Shown here piece after piece: positions 7,413 through 15,468 of a DNA stretch of 36,839 nucleotides; within the stretch, counting starts at the first letter, position 1, and every line of letters begins with the position of its first letter. Where the stretch lies: contig JAEZJB010000140.1 of assembly GCA_023415845.1 (NCBI GenBank), positions 1-36,839 on the forward strand, read 5' to 3'. Source of the DNA: Chloroflexota bacterium. Lineage in GTDB: Bacteria; Chloroflexota; Chloroflexia; Thermomicrobiales; UBA6265. The translations under genes and the position numbers were made by a program. The notes under the pieces are model-generated. The model did no database searches, was not told where the DNA came from, and saw nothing but the letters and a program-made list of their open reading frames with translations.

Positions 7413-8669
7413 TCAGGCTTGCCGGAACCTGGCCGCTCCCTCGCGGTCGATCGTGTCACGAATTTTCTCGACGGCGGTGACGATGTCGTCCATGTCACCC
7501 TCCTCTCCCAGGAGTACGTTCTGGGGAATCCAGACCACCTCGTCGCAGATCATCTGCGTCGCTGGAAGGTGCTGGTCGCCATACCGCGTTCGTGGGTTGT
7601 CTGCATTCCAGCCCGTGGCCCGCACGTCGAACGTCTGGTTGGCGAAGACTGGTTGCCGATCGAGCGGCAGGACATACCCGCCGCTGCTGGGAATGCCTTC
7701 GGCCTGGAGCAACCGCACGAAGTCGGCGCGCGTCAGGCCATCGAAGGCCGCCGAGTCGACGCGGAAGCTGTAGAGGTGCCGGGCATGGACCGTGGTGCGG
7801 GCGTCGAGTGCCTGCGGCGTAATCCCCTCGATTTCGGCCAGGCCGGCGTCGAGGTAGCGTCCATTGGCATCCCGGCGCGCAAGCTGGGCCGGATACCGCT
7901 CCAGCTGGGCGAGCAGCACCGCCGCGTGAAACTCCGACAGCCGATGGTTCCCGCCCAGCAGGTGATGCTCGAACCACTGCCCGCCTTCCACCCGACCACA
8001 GTTCCGCAGCGACCGGATCGCCTCGGCCAATGCATCGTCCTGCGTCGTGGCGATGCCGCCCTCGCCACCAGTCAGGTTCTTCGAGGCCTGCATCGAGAAG
8101 CACCCGAAGGTGCCCATCGACCCGGCGGGACGCTCCTTCCATTCGGCGCCATGCGCGTGAGCGGCATCCTCGATGATCGCCAGCCCATGACGGTCGGCGA
8201 TCTCCTGCAGCCGATCCATGTCGGCCGGGTGTCCGCCCAGGTGCACCGGAATGATCGCCTTCGTCTGCGGTGTGATCAGGTGCTCCACCACCTCGGGATC
8301 GATGCAGTAGGTGCCCGGATCGATATCGGCAAAGACCGGCAGGGCATTGGCTTCGAGCACGGCGGTTGCGGTGGCGATGAAGGTGTAGGCCGGGACGATC
8401 ACTTCATCGCCCGCCCCGATACCGAGCGCCCGCATCGCCAGGGTGAGCGCGGTCGAGCCGTTCGTCACCGCGACCCCGCGCCGGGCGCGGCTGAGTTCCG
8501 CGAAGCCCTGCTCGAATGCCGTCACGAACGCTCCCCCATCGGGATCCGACCACACGCCGGATTCGAGCACGGTCTTGAGGTTGGCCAGTTCCGGCTCGCC
8601 GGAAATCGGCCACGTGGGGAAGGGGGCAGTGCGAACAGGCGTGCCGTCGAGGGCTGGTCGGTCGGTCAT
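7413..8669 (-). CDS. DegT/DnrJ/EryC1/StrS-family PLP aminotransferase
   Basis: This is a 418-residue fold-type I aminotransferase of the sugar-aminotransferase family. Lys197 in SMQASKNLTGGEGG forms the PLP Schiff base, and Asp168 in IEDAAHAHGA should contact the pyridine nitrogen. The family transfers an amino group from Glu or Gln to keto-sugars or keto-cyclitols. The SxxSKxLTxGEGG pattern reminds me of the scyllo-inosose aminotransferase branch. That would fit an inositol-phosphate synthase nearby, but this is only a suggestion. The start at 8669 is chosen for GGAG about 10 bases upstream and sequence resemblance. It is downstream of the response regulator by 145 bp on the same strand and may have its own promoter. 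Confidence 0.92.
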   Translation of the reverse strand: MTDRPALDGTPVRTAPFPTWPISGEPELANLKTVLESGVWSDPDGGAFVTAFEQGFAELSRARRGVAVTNGSTALTLAMRALGIGAGDEVIVPAYTFIATATAVLEANALPVFADIDPGTYCIDPEVVEHLITPQTKAIIPVHLGGHPADMDRLQEIADRHGLAIIEDAAHAHGAEWKERPAGSMGTFGCFSMQASKNLTGGEGGIATTQDDALAEAIRSLRNCGRVEGGQWFEHHLLGGNHRLSEFHAAVLLAQLERYPAQLARRDANGRYLDAGLAEIEGITPQALDARTTVHARHLYSFRVDSAAFDGLTRADFVRLLQAEGIPSSGGYVLPLDRQPVFANQTFDVRATGWNADNPRTRYGDQHLPATQMICDEVVWIPQNVLLGEEGDMDDIVTAVEKIRDTIDREGAARFRQA

Positions 8670-8814
8670 CGGCGGTGTGCTCCGGAAACGAAGGCTGGTC
8701 AATCGGGTCCCTGGTCTTTCCCGGCCATCTTCGCCGAAGTTGCCGATTTTGGGGACGATTCGTCGTTGCCGTTCCGGAGCCAGCCTGTCTCTTGCTCGCC
8801 GCCAGCCAGACCGG

Positions 8815-9510
8815 TCACGGGCGCTGCCGGATTTCACCTGCTCCGGCTCGTGGTGCCTGGCCCGACCGCACGATGCCTTCAGTGTGGGCAAATACGATCG
8901 CCGCGGCCCGGTCCCGAAGGCCCAGCTTGGCAAGCACATTGCCGAGGTGCGTTTTGACCGTCGCTTCGGAAATGAAAAGGTTGGCGGCGATTTCCGAGTT
9001 CGTCGCGCCGGTGGCCAGTTCAAGGAGGACATCTCGTTCGCGCTCGCTGAGCATGTCCAGGTGCTGCCTGGCCGGATGTGCGGTGCCCTGCAATCGTCGA
9101 AACGTCATCAGTACGCGTCCCGCCACCTGTGGGTCGAGCCACGCGCCACCCTGGGCCACGCTTCGTACCGCCCGCACGATGTCTTCGCCCGGCGCATCCT
9201 TCAGGATGAAACCGGCCGCTCCGGCACCCAGCGCCCCCGCCACCGTGTCGTCATCGTCGAAGGTGGTCAGGATCAACACCGGTGGCGCCGCTTTCTCGTC
9301 CGCCAGCAGGCGCGTAGCGGTTGCGCCACCCATTCGCCGCATTCGCACGTCCATCACCACCACATCGGGATGATAGGTCGCGACAGCAGCCAGGACTTCG
9401 TCTCCATCGCTGCATTCCGCCACGATCGTGAGATCCGGTTCGGGGCTGAGGATCAGGCGCAGCCCGGCCCGAACCAGTGGTTGGTCGTCGACGAGCAGGA
9501 TCCGGATCAT
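8815..9510 (-). CDS. NarL/FixJ-family response regulator
   Basis: This 231-residue DNA-binding response regulator has a receiver domain at residues 1-120 with the acidic pair Asp8-Asp9, the phosphoacceptor Asp54 (VVMDVRM) and the conserved Lys in ILKDAPGE. It is followed by a LuxR-type helix-turn-helix at about residues 155-215 (LSERERDVLLELATGATNSE). Its ATG overlaps the stop of the upstream histidine kinase in an ATGA junction, so the two are translationally coupled and form a cognate pair. Target genes are not known. The same-strand neighbours are candidates. Confidence 0.96.
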   Translation of the reverse strand: MIRILLVDDQPLVRAGLRLILSPEPDLTIVAECSDGDEVLAAVATYHPDVVVMDVRMRRMGGATATRLLADEKAAPPVLILTTFDDDDTVAGALGAGAAGFILKDAPGEDIVRAVRSVAQGGAWLDPQVAGRVLMTFRRLQGTAHPARQHLDMLSERERDVLLELATGATNSEIAANLFISEATVKTHLGNVLAKLGLRDRAAAIVFAHTEGIVRSGQAPRAGAGEIRQRP

Positions 9511-10766
9511 TGCGTGACTCCGGCCGGAACGACCGCCCGGACAACCCAGTGATCCCCTCGCAACCCGGTTTCCAGTGAGCCTCTGGCAGCGGCAATTCGT
9601 TCCTGCATCCCGATCAGGCCACTGCCCCGGCCGTGTCGCGTCGTCGGAACCGCAGCGTTGGTTACCTCGAGCGCGATGCCTTCCGGTGTGGCCCGCAGGT
9701 CCACCCTGGCCGGACCGATGCCGTGCCGTGCGGCATTGGTGAGCGCTTCCTGCAGTACACGATAGAGCGCGAGTCCGCATGATGGAGAGGTGCCGAGATC
9801 CGATGACTCCATTGCAAGGACCACGGGCAATCCGGCCGCCCTGTACCCGGTAACGAGTGACTCGACGCTCTCCAGGCCGGGCTGGGCCGTGGACGAGGGG
9901 TCTGCCTGGTCGTCCCGGAGCAGCCGCACGATCCCTCGGATGTCGGTCAGGCATCCCCGTCCCTGTCGCTCGGCTTCTTCGAGTGTGGCGACTGCGACCT
10001 CCGGTTGTCCGCGAACCACCGCCATGCGGGCCGCCGTGATGTGCAGCATGGTCACCGCCAGCGTGTGCGCCACTACGTCGTGAACGTCACGGGCGATCTG
10101 TCGCCGATCTTCAAGCGCTTCCTGCCGGACGAGATCGGCCTGGGCCGCCGCAATGAGGGCGTTCGCCTGGTATCCGAGACGGCTCGCATAGCCAGCAACC
10201 AGGGCCAGGGCAAACCCCACCTGCCAGGTGATGACGGCCGTCAACGCCGCCCGGCTGTCGGTCAGCCACGCCGCGACCAGCGGTCCGCCGAAGGCGAGGT
10301 AGCTGCTCCCGATCACCCACAGCGTGGTGGAGAGTGGAATCGCGGCCAGGGTGATGATCGAGAGCAGGAGGGGCGGCAGGGCCAGCAGCGGATACGCGGC
10401 CTCGCTGTGCAGACTGAGGGCGGGAGTGAACCACTGGCCAACGCCAAGTAGGCCAATTGGTCCCAATGCCACCACGACGAACGCTGGCGACGGTCCCTCG
10501 TCACCCCTCACCAGCCATCGCAGCCAGGGAAGCATCGCCACTGCCAGCAGGAGCAACGCGAGAATGGCGGGTGAATGGTCCCGGTCGGGGGCCAGCATGG
10601 CCACCGCACCTCCCAGCAGCAGCGATCCCAGGGCCATCAGCGGTACGCCGCGATCGATCGCCGTTAGCTGGGTGGAAACGCCCGCGGTCCGCAGGTCGGT
10701 CGTCCAGTCGCAGGCGAAGGGTGCCTGGTCGTGGTGGGTGAGAGATGAGTCGTGGGTGCTGGCCAT
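9507..10766 (-). CDS. HisKA_3-type sensor histidine kinase
   Basis: This 419-residue membrane kinase has about six hydrophobic segments between residues 40 and 195. They are followed by a dimerisation/phosphoacceptor helix with His229 in RDVHD and a HATPase_c domain with the N-box EALTNAARHG. This is the NarX/DesK-like class that pairs with NarL-type regulators. There is no large extracellular sensor domain, so the signal is probably sensed in or near the membrane. The ATG at 10766 has AGGAG upstream; the frame is open further upstream without support. It follows the PNPOx-like gene by 52 bp and overlaps the response regulator by 4 bp. Confidence 0.94.
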   Translation of the reverse strand: MASTHDSSLTHHDQAPFACDWTTDLRTAGVSTQLTAIDRGVPLMALGSLLLGGAVAMLAPDRDHSPAILALLLLAVAMLPWLRWLVRGDEGPSPAFVVVALGPIGLLGVGQWFTPALSLHSEAAYPLLALPPLLLSIITLAAIPLSTTLWVIGSSYLAFGGPLVAAWLTDSRAALTAVITWQVGFALALVAGYASRLGYQANALIAAAQADLVRQEALEDRRQIARDVHDVVAHTLAVTMLHITAARMAVVRGQPEVAVATLEEAERQGRGCLTDIRGIVRLLRDDQADPSSTAQPGLESVESLVTGYRAAGLPVVLAMESSDLGTSPSCGLALYRVLQEALTNAARHGIGPARVDLRATPEGIALEVTNAAVPTTRHGRGSGLIGMQERIAAARGSLETGLRGDHWVVRAVVPAGVTQ

Positions 10767-10818
10767 GAGGGGGAAACTCCTGGAGCGTTGATTGCGGTGA
10801 CTCCAGAGTACAGGAGGG

Positions 10819-11361
10819 TCATCTGCCGGTGGTATCCCGCCAGTCGATCGAGCGCATGGCGGTGGTGGGTTGCCGGATGACCTGCAACAGCGGTACCCCA
10901 AGACCATAGGTAGAGATGCGGCGGCCGGGCGTGATGCTGACGAACCGGTTGGTCGGATCTTCAAGGTCGATGCCGGTCAGGATTTTCTTCAACGCCCCGG
11001 TCGCCACGAGGCGGGTGATCTCCGGATCGGTCGAATCAAGGAGGGTAGCCGTGGCCTGGAACTGGATGGCGAATGGCGGGAAGAATGGCACCTTCCGGAT
11101 CGGTACGCACACGGCCACCCTCGGGTTGTCGGCGATATTTCGCGCCTTGACCGAGTCGTCGTGGATGGTGAGGTAGAGATCGTTGCCCACCAGGGCATAC
11201 AGCACGCCGGCCACATGCGGACGCTGGGCTCCGGAGCTGGTCGCCAGGGTGCAGAACGAATGACGAGCGAGTTCGCGGCGGACGATCGATCGCTGCCGAC
11301 CTTCGTCGAATCCGGTCGCCGCCGGAAGCTCGGTGGCAGGGGAGAGGCTGGCGCTGGACAT
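10819..11361 (-). CDS. PNPOx-like (split-barrel flavin) protein
   Basis: This 180-residue protein looks like the pyridoxamine 5'-phosphate oxidase-like split barrel: SFCTLATSSGAQRPHVAGVLYALVG forms the first strands and NIADNPRVAVCV is the typical middle block. Such proteins bind FMN, F420 or haem and often act as general reductases; a true PdxH role is not implied. AAGGAG precedes the ATG. It lies 41 bp downstream of the DUF1772 gene and 52 bp upstream of the histidine kinase, so the five minus-strand genes from 11939 to 7413 could be one transcript. Confidence 0.85.
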   Translation of the reverse strand: MSSASLSPATELPAATGFDEGRQRSIVRRELARHSFCTLATSSGAQRPHVAGVLYALVGNDLYLTIHDDSVKARNIADNPRVAVCVPIRKVPFFPPFAIQFQATATLLDSTDPEITRLVATGALKKILTGIDLEDPTNRFVSITPGRRISTYGLGVPLLQVIRQPTTAMRSIDWRDTTGR

Positions 11362-11402
11362 GGGGGGCTCCTTGCAGGGTTAACTGGGTGAGGGAAAGAG
11401 GG

Positions 11403-11939
11403 TCAGGCGCGGATGGCGGCGACGGTGGCGATACCCACCGCGACCGCGCTCGCGACCGAGGCAGCAGTGCGAATCAGGTGCAGGCGATTCCAGGGGGCTT
11501 CGAACGCCCGGCGCGCGGTGGAGGCCTGCGAACCGGTGACGTCGCCAGCCCGGTCCAGCGCATCGTTCAGCGGGATGTTTCCCCGGCCGGTGATGACCAC
11601 GTTGGCGATCTGGAGGATGCAGGCCGCGCCGAGCCACGTGGCCACCGCGCGGTCCTCGCGCCACCAGCTGGCGGTCGCGACACCGAGCAGCACCGGGGCA
11701 CCGATGAAGACGGAGATAAAGGCCGGATTGATGATCGCGCGGTTGATCTGCTGGAACGTCGCGACGAAGGCATCGTCGTTGACTGACTTCAGGCCCGGCA
11801 TGATCGCGACCTGGAATGCCGCGAAGATGCCGGCACTGAGTCCAGTCGCGACTCCGGCAGCGGCCAGAACGGTGGTTGGCCAGAAGCCGGGAGCGTCCGG
11901 CGTGGTGATCTGGAGCGCGGCAAGCTGGGGGAGTGACAT
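11403..11939 (-). CDS. DUF1772 (anthrone-oxygenase-like) membrane protein
   Basis: This 178-residue integral membrane protein has about four hydrophobic helices: around residues 23-48, 72-95, 100-118 and 155-176. The GIFAAFQVAIMPGL and FQQINRAIINPAF blocks match what I recall of DUF1772, a family that includes anthrone oxygenases but is mostly uncharacterised. The ATG at 11939 is preferred because AGGAGGTG lies about 10 bases upstream; a GTG at 11951 overlaps that site. It is the first gene of the minus-strand run that includes the two-component system. Confidence 0.82.
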   Translation of the reverse strand: MSLPQLAALQITTPDAPGFWPTTVLAAAGVATGLSAGIFAAFQVAIMPGLKSVNDDAFVATFQQINRAIINPAFISVFIGAPVLLGVATASWWREDRAVATWLGAACILQIANVVITGRGNIPLNDALDRAGDVTGSQASTARRAFEAPWNRLHLIRTAASVASAVAVGIATVAAIRA

Positions 11940-12028
11940 GGGTGAAGGCACCTCCTGTGGGGCTGGATCAAGGTGTCTTCAGTGTGTCGCGCTGGCGTGG
12001 CCAGGGCATCAGACCCGAGGATGAATCA

Positions 12029-12073
12029 CCATCCGCCCACGGGATGAGGTGAGAGGATCCCGTGGGTGGGTGG
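12029..12073 (-). terminator. Long hairpin after the small unknown gene
   Basis: A 17-bp stem with two G-U wobbles (12029-12045 with 12057-12073) and an 11-base loop, 15 bp past the stop of the 12089-12415 gene. There is no strong U-tract. Confidence 0.6.
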
Positions 12074-12088
12074 CGTCGTGAGCAGGCT

Positions 12089-12415
12089 TCAGGCAGCTTT
12101 GCACCAGGGCCGTTCCCGATCCTTGCTGATCACGGCCGGGAGGGCATGAACCTCGGCCGGGGTGGTGGCTGGGGACGTGATCTGCATCGAGCCAACGGTG
12201 CCGGATCGGAGGTCGGCCGCACGTACCTGCTGGAGGGCGTACCCGCGCGGATCGACGAATTCACGAACGGCATCCGCCAGGCGGCCGATCAGGCCCCGGG
12301 TTCCATTCCAGCGGGCCACGTCTCTGGCAAGCATCTGCTGGTGAAACGCCTGCTGCTCCTTGCTGCGCTCGAACTGGCGAACGGTGATGTCGAGGTCACT
12401 CATGATCGGATGCAT
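12089..12415 (-). CDS. Small protein of unknown function
   Basis: This 108-residue soluble protein has no family I recognise. Residues 8-55 are charged and look alpha-helical (ITVRQFERSKEQQAFHQQ). The C-terminal third is Pro/Ala/Thr-rich and probably flexible. There is no signal peptide or membrane helix. The ATG at 12415 is preferred because AAAGGAG lies 6-7 bases upstream; a second ATG at 12403 is possible. It is divergent from the MocR-type regulator, so it could be a target of that regulator. It ends at a 17-bp hairpin. That it is a real gene rests on the ribosome-binding site and isolated position. Confidence 0.55.
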   Translation of the reverse strand: MHPIMSDLDITVRQFERSKEQQAFHQQMLARDVARWNGTRGLIGRLADAVREFVDPRGYALQQVRAADLRSGTVGSMQITSPATTPAEVHALPAVISKDRERPWCKAA

Positions 12416-12718
12416 GGTGTGCTCCTTTGCGTCCTTCCCGACGCGTGTCTCGTTTGGTCTGCTACGATCATGCCCGCAGAAGTGGCCCCGAGCCATTGCC
12501 AATTCGTGCGAGTTTCGTCAGCCACTTTGCGCTGTTTCAGGGACGACCAATTCCTGCCGGATGCGACCTCGCGCTTCCGGAAATCGTTCTGCCCGAGCGG
12601 CAGATCGCTCGTTGGCTGGCTTGCAGGTAGGACGTGCCAACGGGGTGGATGTGAGATATCGCGCATAAGCTGTGCGCAACCCGGTTCGGTGAATTGTTGG
12701 AGAAAGGGATGTGGTGCG
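12416..12718. other. Divergent intergenic region, small gene / MocR regulator
   Basis: This 303-bp region between divergent start codons must hold both promoters. I see no clear consensus hexamers or MocR-type direct repeats that I would defend. Confidence 0.4.
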
Positions 12719-14188
12719 ATGGACCTTATGATTCCAGTCGACCGTTCACGGAAGGTGCCGCTGGTCGACCAGCTCTCCGAGGGCATCCGGGCGGCAATCG
12801 CGACCGGCACGCTTGCCGCCGGCACCCGCTTGCCATCCACCCGGGAACTGGCACGCCAGCTTGGACTCACCCGGTTCACGGTCGATGATGCCTACTCACG
12901 CCTCGTCGCCGAGGGATACCTCGAGTCGCGTCATGGCTCGGGGACGTTCGTTGCCGAGCGGGTACGACTCCCGCAGGCCACGTCGCCCGGCGATGCGGTG
13001 GTGGTCCCGGATGTACGCCTCTCGGCCTGGGCCCGGCGACTGCCCAGCCAGATCGAGCCCGATCTGCCGCCAACCGGGGTCGAGTTCAACTTCGAGGGCG
13101 GAGTTCCGGCCTTCGAGTTGCTCCCCCTCACCACCTGGCACCGGCTGATCGCCCGTGAGGCCCGGCGGCAGGATCTCGCTCAGTACATGTACGGCGAAAC
13201 CGCCGGCCTGCCCGAACTGCAGGAGGAGATTGCCGCCTGGGTGAGTCGGTCCCGGGGTGTAACCTGCGGGCCAGACCAGGTGATCGTCACGAGCGGGGCC
13301 CAGCAATCGATGGATCTGGTGGCCCGGCTCACCCTCGATCCTGGGACCGCCGCCGTGGTGGAAGACCCCTGCTATCGCTGGGTGCGCACCATTACCGGCG
13401 TGACCGGGGCCACAGTGCATCCGGTGCCGGTAGATGGTGACGGACTCCAGGTGGACCTCCTGCCGGGGGCCGATGCCAACCCCCGCCTGGTCTGCGTCAC
13501 GCCCTCACACCAGTATCCGACCGGTGGGGTACTGCCCCTTGCTCGGCGCCTCGACCTCCTGGAGTGGGCGCGTGCGGTCAACGCGCTTATCCTCGAGGAC
13601 GACTACGATGGCGAGTTGCGCTACGGTTCGCGGCCGCTCCCGGCGCTGGCCGCGCTGGCCAATGCCCCGGGTGGACTGGCCAATGTCATCTACATGGGAT
13701 CGTTCTCCAAGGTGCTTTATCCTGCCTTGCGTCTTGGATATCTGGTCGTGCCGCGACGGCTGGTCGATGTCTTCGTGGCGGCCAAGGCCACGGCCGACCG
13801 CCATGCTCCCACCCTCACCCAGGCGATCGTGGCGGCATTCATCCGTGAAGGGCATTTCGAGCGGCACCTCCTCCGGATGCGCCGCGCCTACGCCAGCCGG
13901 CACGACGCGCTGGTCGGGGCCATCGAGCAGTACCTCGCCGGGATTGCCTACCGGGACTATGCGACCACGTCGGCTGGACTGCACCTGATGGTCCGGATCG
14001 ACCGCGATGTCCCTGAAGCAGATCTGGTGGCCGGGGCCCGGGCCGCCGGGATCGCGGTGGAGGGCGCGAACAGGTGCTTCTTCACGCCGCCCGCCCAACC
14101 GCACATCTTTCTCGGCTACGCCCAGATGCCCGAATCGCGCCTGCGCGAGGGCGTGGCTCGCCTGGCGCAGGTCATCCGGGAGCTGTGA
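12719..14188 (+). CDS. MocR-type GntR/aminotransferase transcription regulator
   Basis: This 489-residue protein has a GntR winged helix-turn-helix at residues 10-78 (GTRLPSTRELARQLGLTRFTV) fused to an aminotransferase-fold domain from about residue 120. Lys331 in GSFSKVLYPALRLGY is the PLP-linking lysine, and the EDDYDGE block around 293-299 supplies the PLP-contacting Asp. Members such as PdxR or GabR sense PLP or an amino compound and control a neighbouring gene, usually divergent. Here the divergent gene is the small unknown protein. The ATG at 12719 has AGAAAGG about 10 bases upstream. The gene converges on the ceramidase-like gene with only 4 bp between the stop codons. Confidence 0.94.
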   Translation: MDLMIPVDRSRKVPLVDQLSEGIRAAIATGTLAAGTRLPSTRELARQLGLTRFTVDDAYSRLVAEGYLESRHGSGTFVAERVRLPQATSPGDAVVVPDVRLSAWARRLPSQIEPDLPPTGVEFNFEGGVPAFELLPLTTWHRLIAREARRQDLAQYMYGETAGLPELQEEIAAWVSRSRGVTCGPDQVIVTSGAQQSMDLVARLTLDPGTAAVVEDPCYRWVRTITGVTGATVHPVPVDGDGLQVDLLPGADANPRLVCVTPSHQYPTGGVLPLARRLDLLEWARAVNALILEDDYDGELRYGSRPLPALAALANAPGGLANVIYMGSFSKVLYPALRLGYLVVPRRLVDVFVAAKATADRHAPTLTQAIVAAFIREGHFERHLLRMRRAYASRHDALVGAIEQYLAGIAYRDYATTSAGLHLMVRIDRDVPEADLVAGARAAGIAVEGANRCFFTPPAQPHIFLGYAQMPESRLREGVARLAQVIREL

Positions 14189-14192
14189 ACGA

Positions 14193-15449
14193 TCAGGAAG
14201 CCAGGATGCTGGCAATCGCCTCGTCCATCAGCGGCTCGACCTCCGGAGCGAACGGTCCGGGCAGGAGGAAGTACGGAGCAGCCTCCCCTGCTTCGTAACC
14301 ACCCTCGACCAGGATGCGGCTGGTCGGTATGTAGCCGGTCATGCCATTCGCGTACCCCAGCGGCAGCACTGCGCCCTGGCTCAGTTCCCGGATCCGGAGA
14401 CCGTAGTCCGCGACGATTTCACCGTTCATGGCGAGCAGTCTGCAGCTCGGGCCGAGATCGAGTCGCTGGAGTTCGAGCGGAATGGACGGCGTGTTCCACT
14501 CGGGATGAGCGAGCAGGGCACGCGCCAGTTCACCCTCCACGCCTTCCGCCAGCGCCTGGTGTCGCAGCGTCTCGTCGGTGGGGATGGCGGCAAAGGGCAG
14601 CTCGACTGTCAGTAATCGGGCGGAGAGCGAGATATCGGAGATGGGCTCGCCTCCATCGCTGGCCAGCAGGCGTTCTACCTCGCTCGCCAGCCGGTCGCCA
14701 GTGGCCACGACCTCGGCATCGCCTCCGCGCAGGGACTCCCGTCCGCTGGCGGCAACCGGGTTGATGTCGCCACAGCATCCCTGCAGGAAACTGGCGGTCA
14801 CCCCGAGGTGCGTCTCCAGGCGATCCATCGCCACTCCGCAAAACTCCGCCGAGACCAGAGGCTCCTGGGTGATCACCGGATGACAGGCGAAGTGAACCCA
14901 CAGGGCGGCAGGCGTTCCGTCGGTCCGGTCGAAACACAATACGGTCAGGCATGGATCGGTTGGGCCCGCCGGGTTACGCGCATATCGGCGATTGAAACCG
15001 ATCTCGCAGGTGCCCGTGAACCGCCGGAGGGTGACGGGTTCCAGCGCAGCCATGGCCCTGGCAGTCGCGGACACGACGCGCTCCCGCAGCAGAGTGGTGT
15101 AGTCGGGGTCGAGCACCCCAATCTCGCGGGAGGCGCGTATGGCCGTTTGCGGGGCCGAATGCGTATGCGTGGCGGAGAGCAGCACGTAATCCGGCGATGT
15201 TTCGGCAATCGTGGCGATCTCGGTCCGCAGGCTCGATGCATCCTGCTGGCCCCACCAGAGGAGGTCGGCCGCAACCACTACCACCCGGCGCCGTACACCA
15301 ACCTGGTCTGACTCCAGCACCGAGACGCGCGCCCGCAACGGCTGTGAGACGCCCCGGGAGGGTTCGGTGCGAGCGGCGAATCCAGCGAGCGTGAGCGGCC
15401 AGTTCGGCGTAATGTCGGCCATGGCCGAGCCAAGGGAGAGGGTGGTCAT
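14193..15449 (-). CDS. Neutral/alkaline ceramidase-like N-terminal domain protein
   Basis: This 418-residue protein matches the zinc-dependent core of neutral ceramidases: SATHTHSAPQ with His95 and His97, FACHPV with His190, and QGCCGDINP near 223-231. True ceramidases are about 650-700 residues and secreted. This one lacks a signal peptide and the C-terminal immunoglobulin-like domain, so it is probably a cytoplasmic hydrolase with another amide or ester substrate. It is preceded by the enolase-family gene at a 19-bp gap and is probably its operon partner. The pairing suggests carbohydrate or glycoside breakdown rather than sphingolipid turnover, but that is an inference. Confidence 0.85.
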   Translation of the reverse strand: MTTLSLGSAMADITPNWPLTLAGFAARTEPSRGVSQPLRARVSVLESDQVGVRRRVVVVAADLLWWGQQDASSLRTEIATIAETSPDYVLLSATHTHSAPQTAIRASREIGVLDPDYTTLLRERVVSATARAMAALEPVTLRRFTGTCEIGFNRRYARNPAGPTDPCLTVLCFDRTDGTPAALWVHFACHPVITQEPLVSAEFCGVAMDRLETHLGVTASFLQGCCGDINPVAASGRESLRGGDAEVVATGDRLASEVERLLASDGGEPISDISLSARLLTVELPFAAIPTDETLRHQALAEGVEGELARALLAHPEWNTPSIPLELQRLDLGPSCRLLAMNGEIVADYGLRIRELSQGAVLPLGYANGMTGYIPTSRILVEGGYEAGEAAPYFLLPGPFAPEVEPLMDEAIASILAS

Positions 15450-15468
15450 CTTGAGGTCCGCCTGCAGG

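Noticed and set aside
7419..8957. 512-codon plus-strand frame opposite the aminotransferase
   Set aside because: The minus-strand aminotransferase has intact PLP motifs; the plus frame is a shadow.
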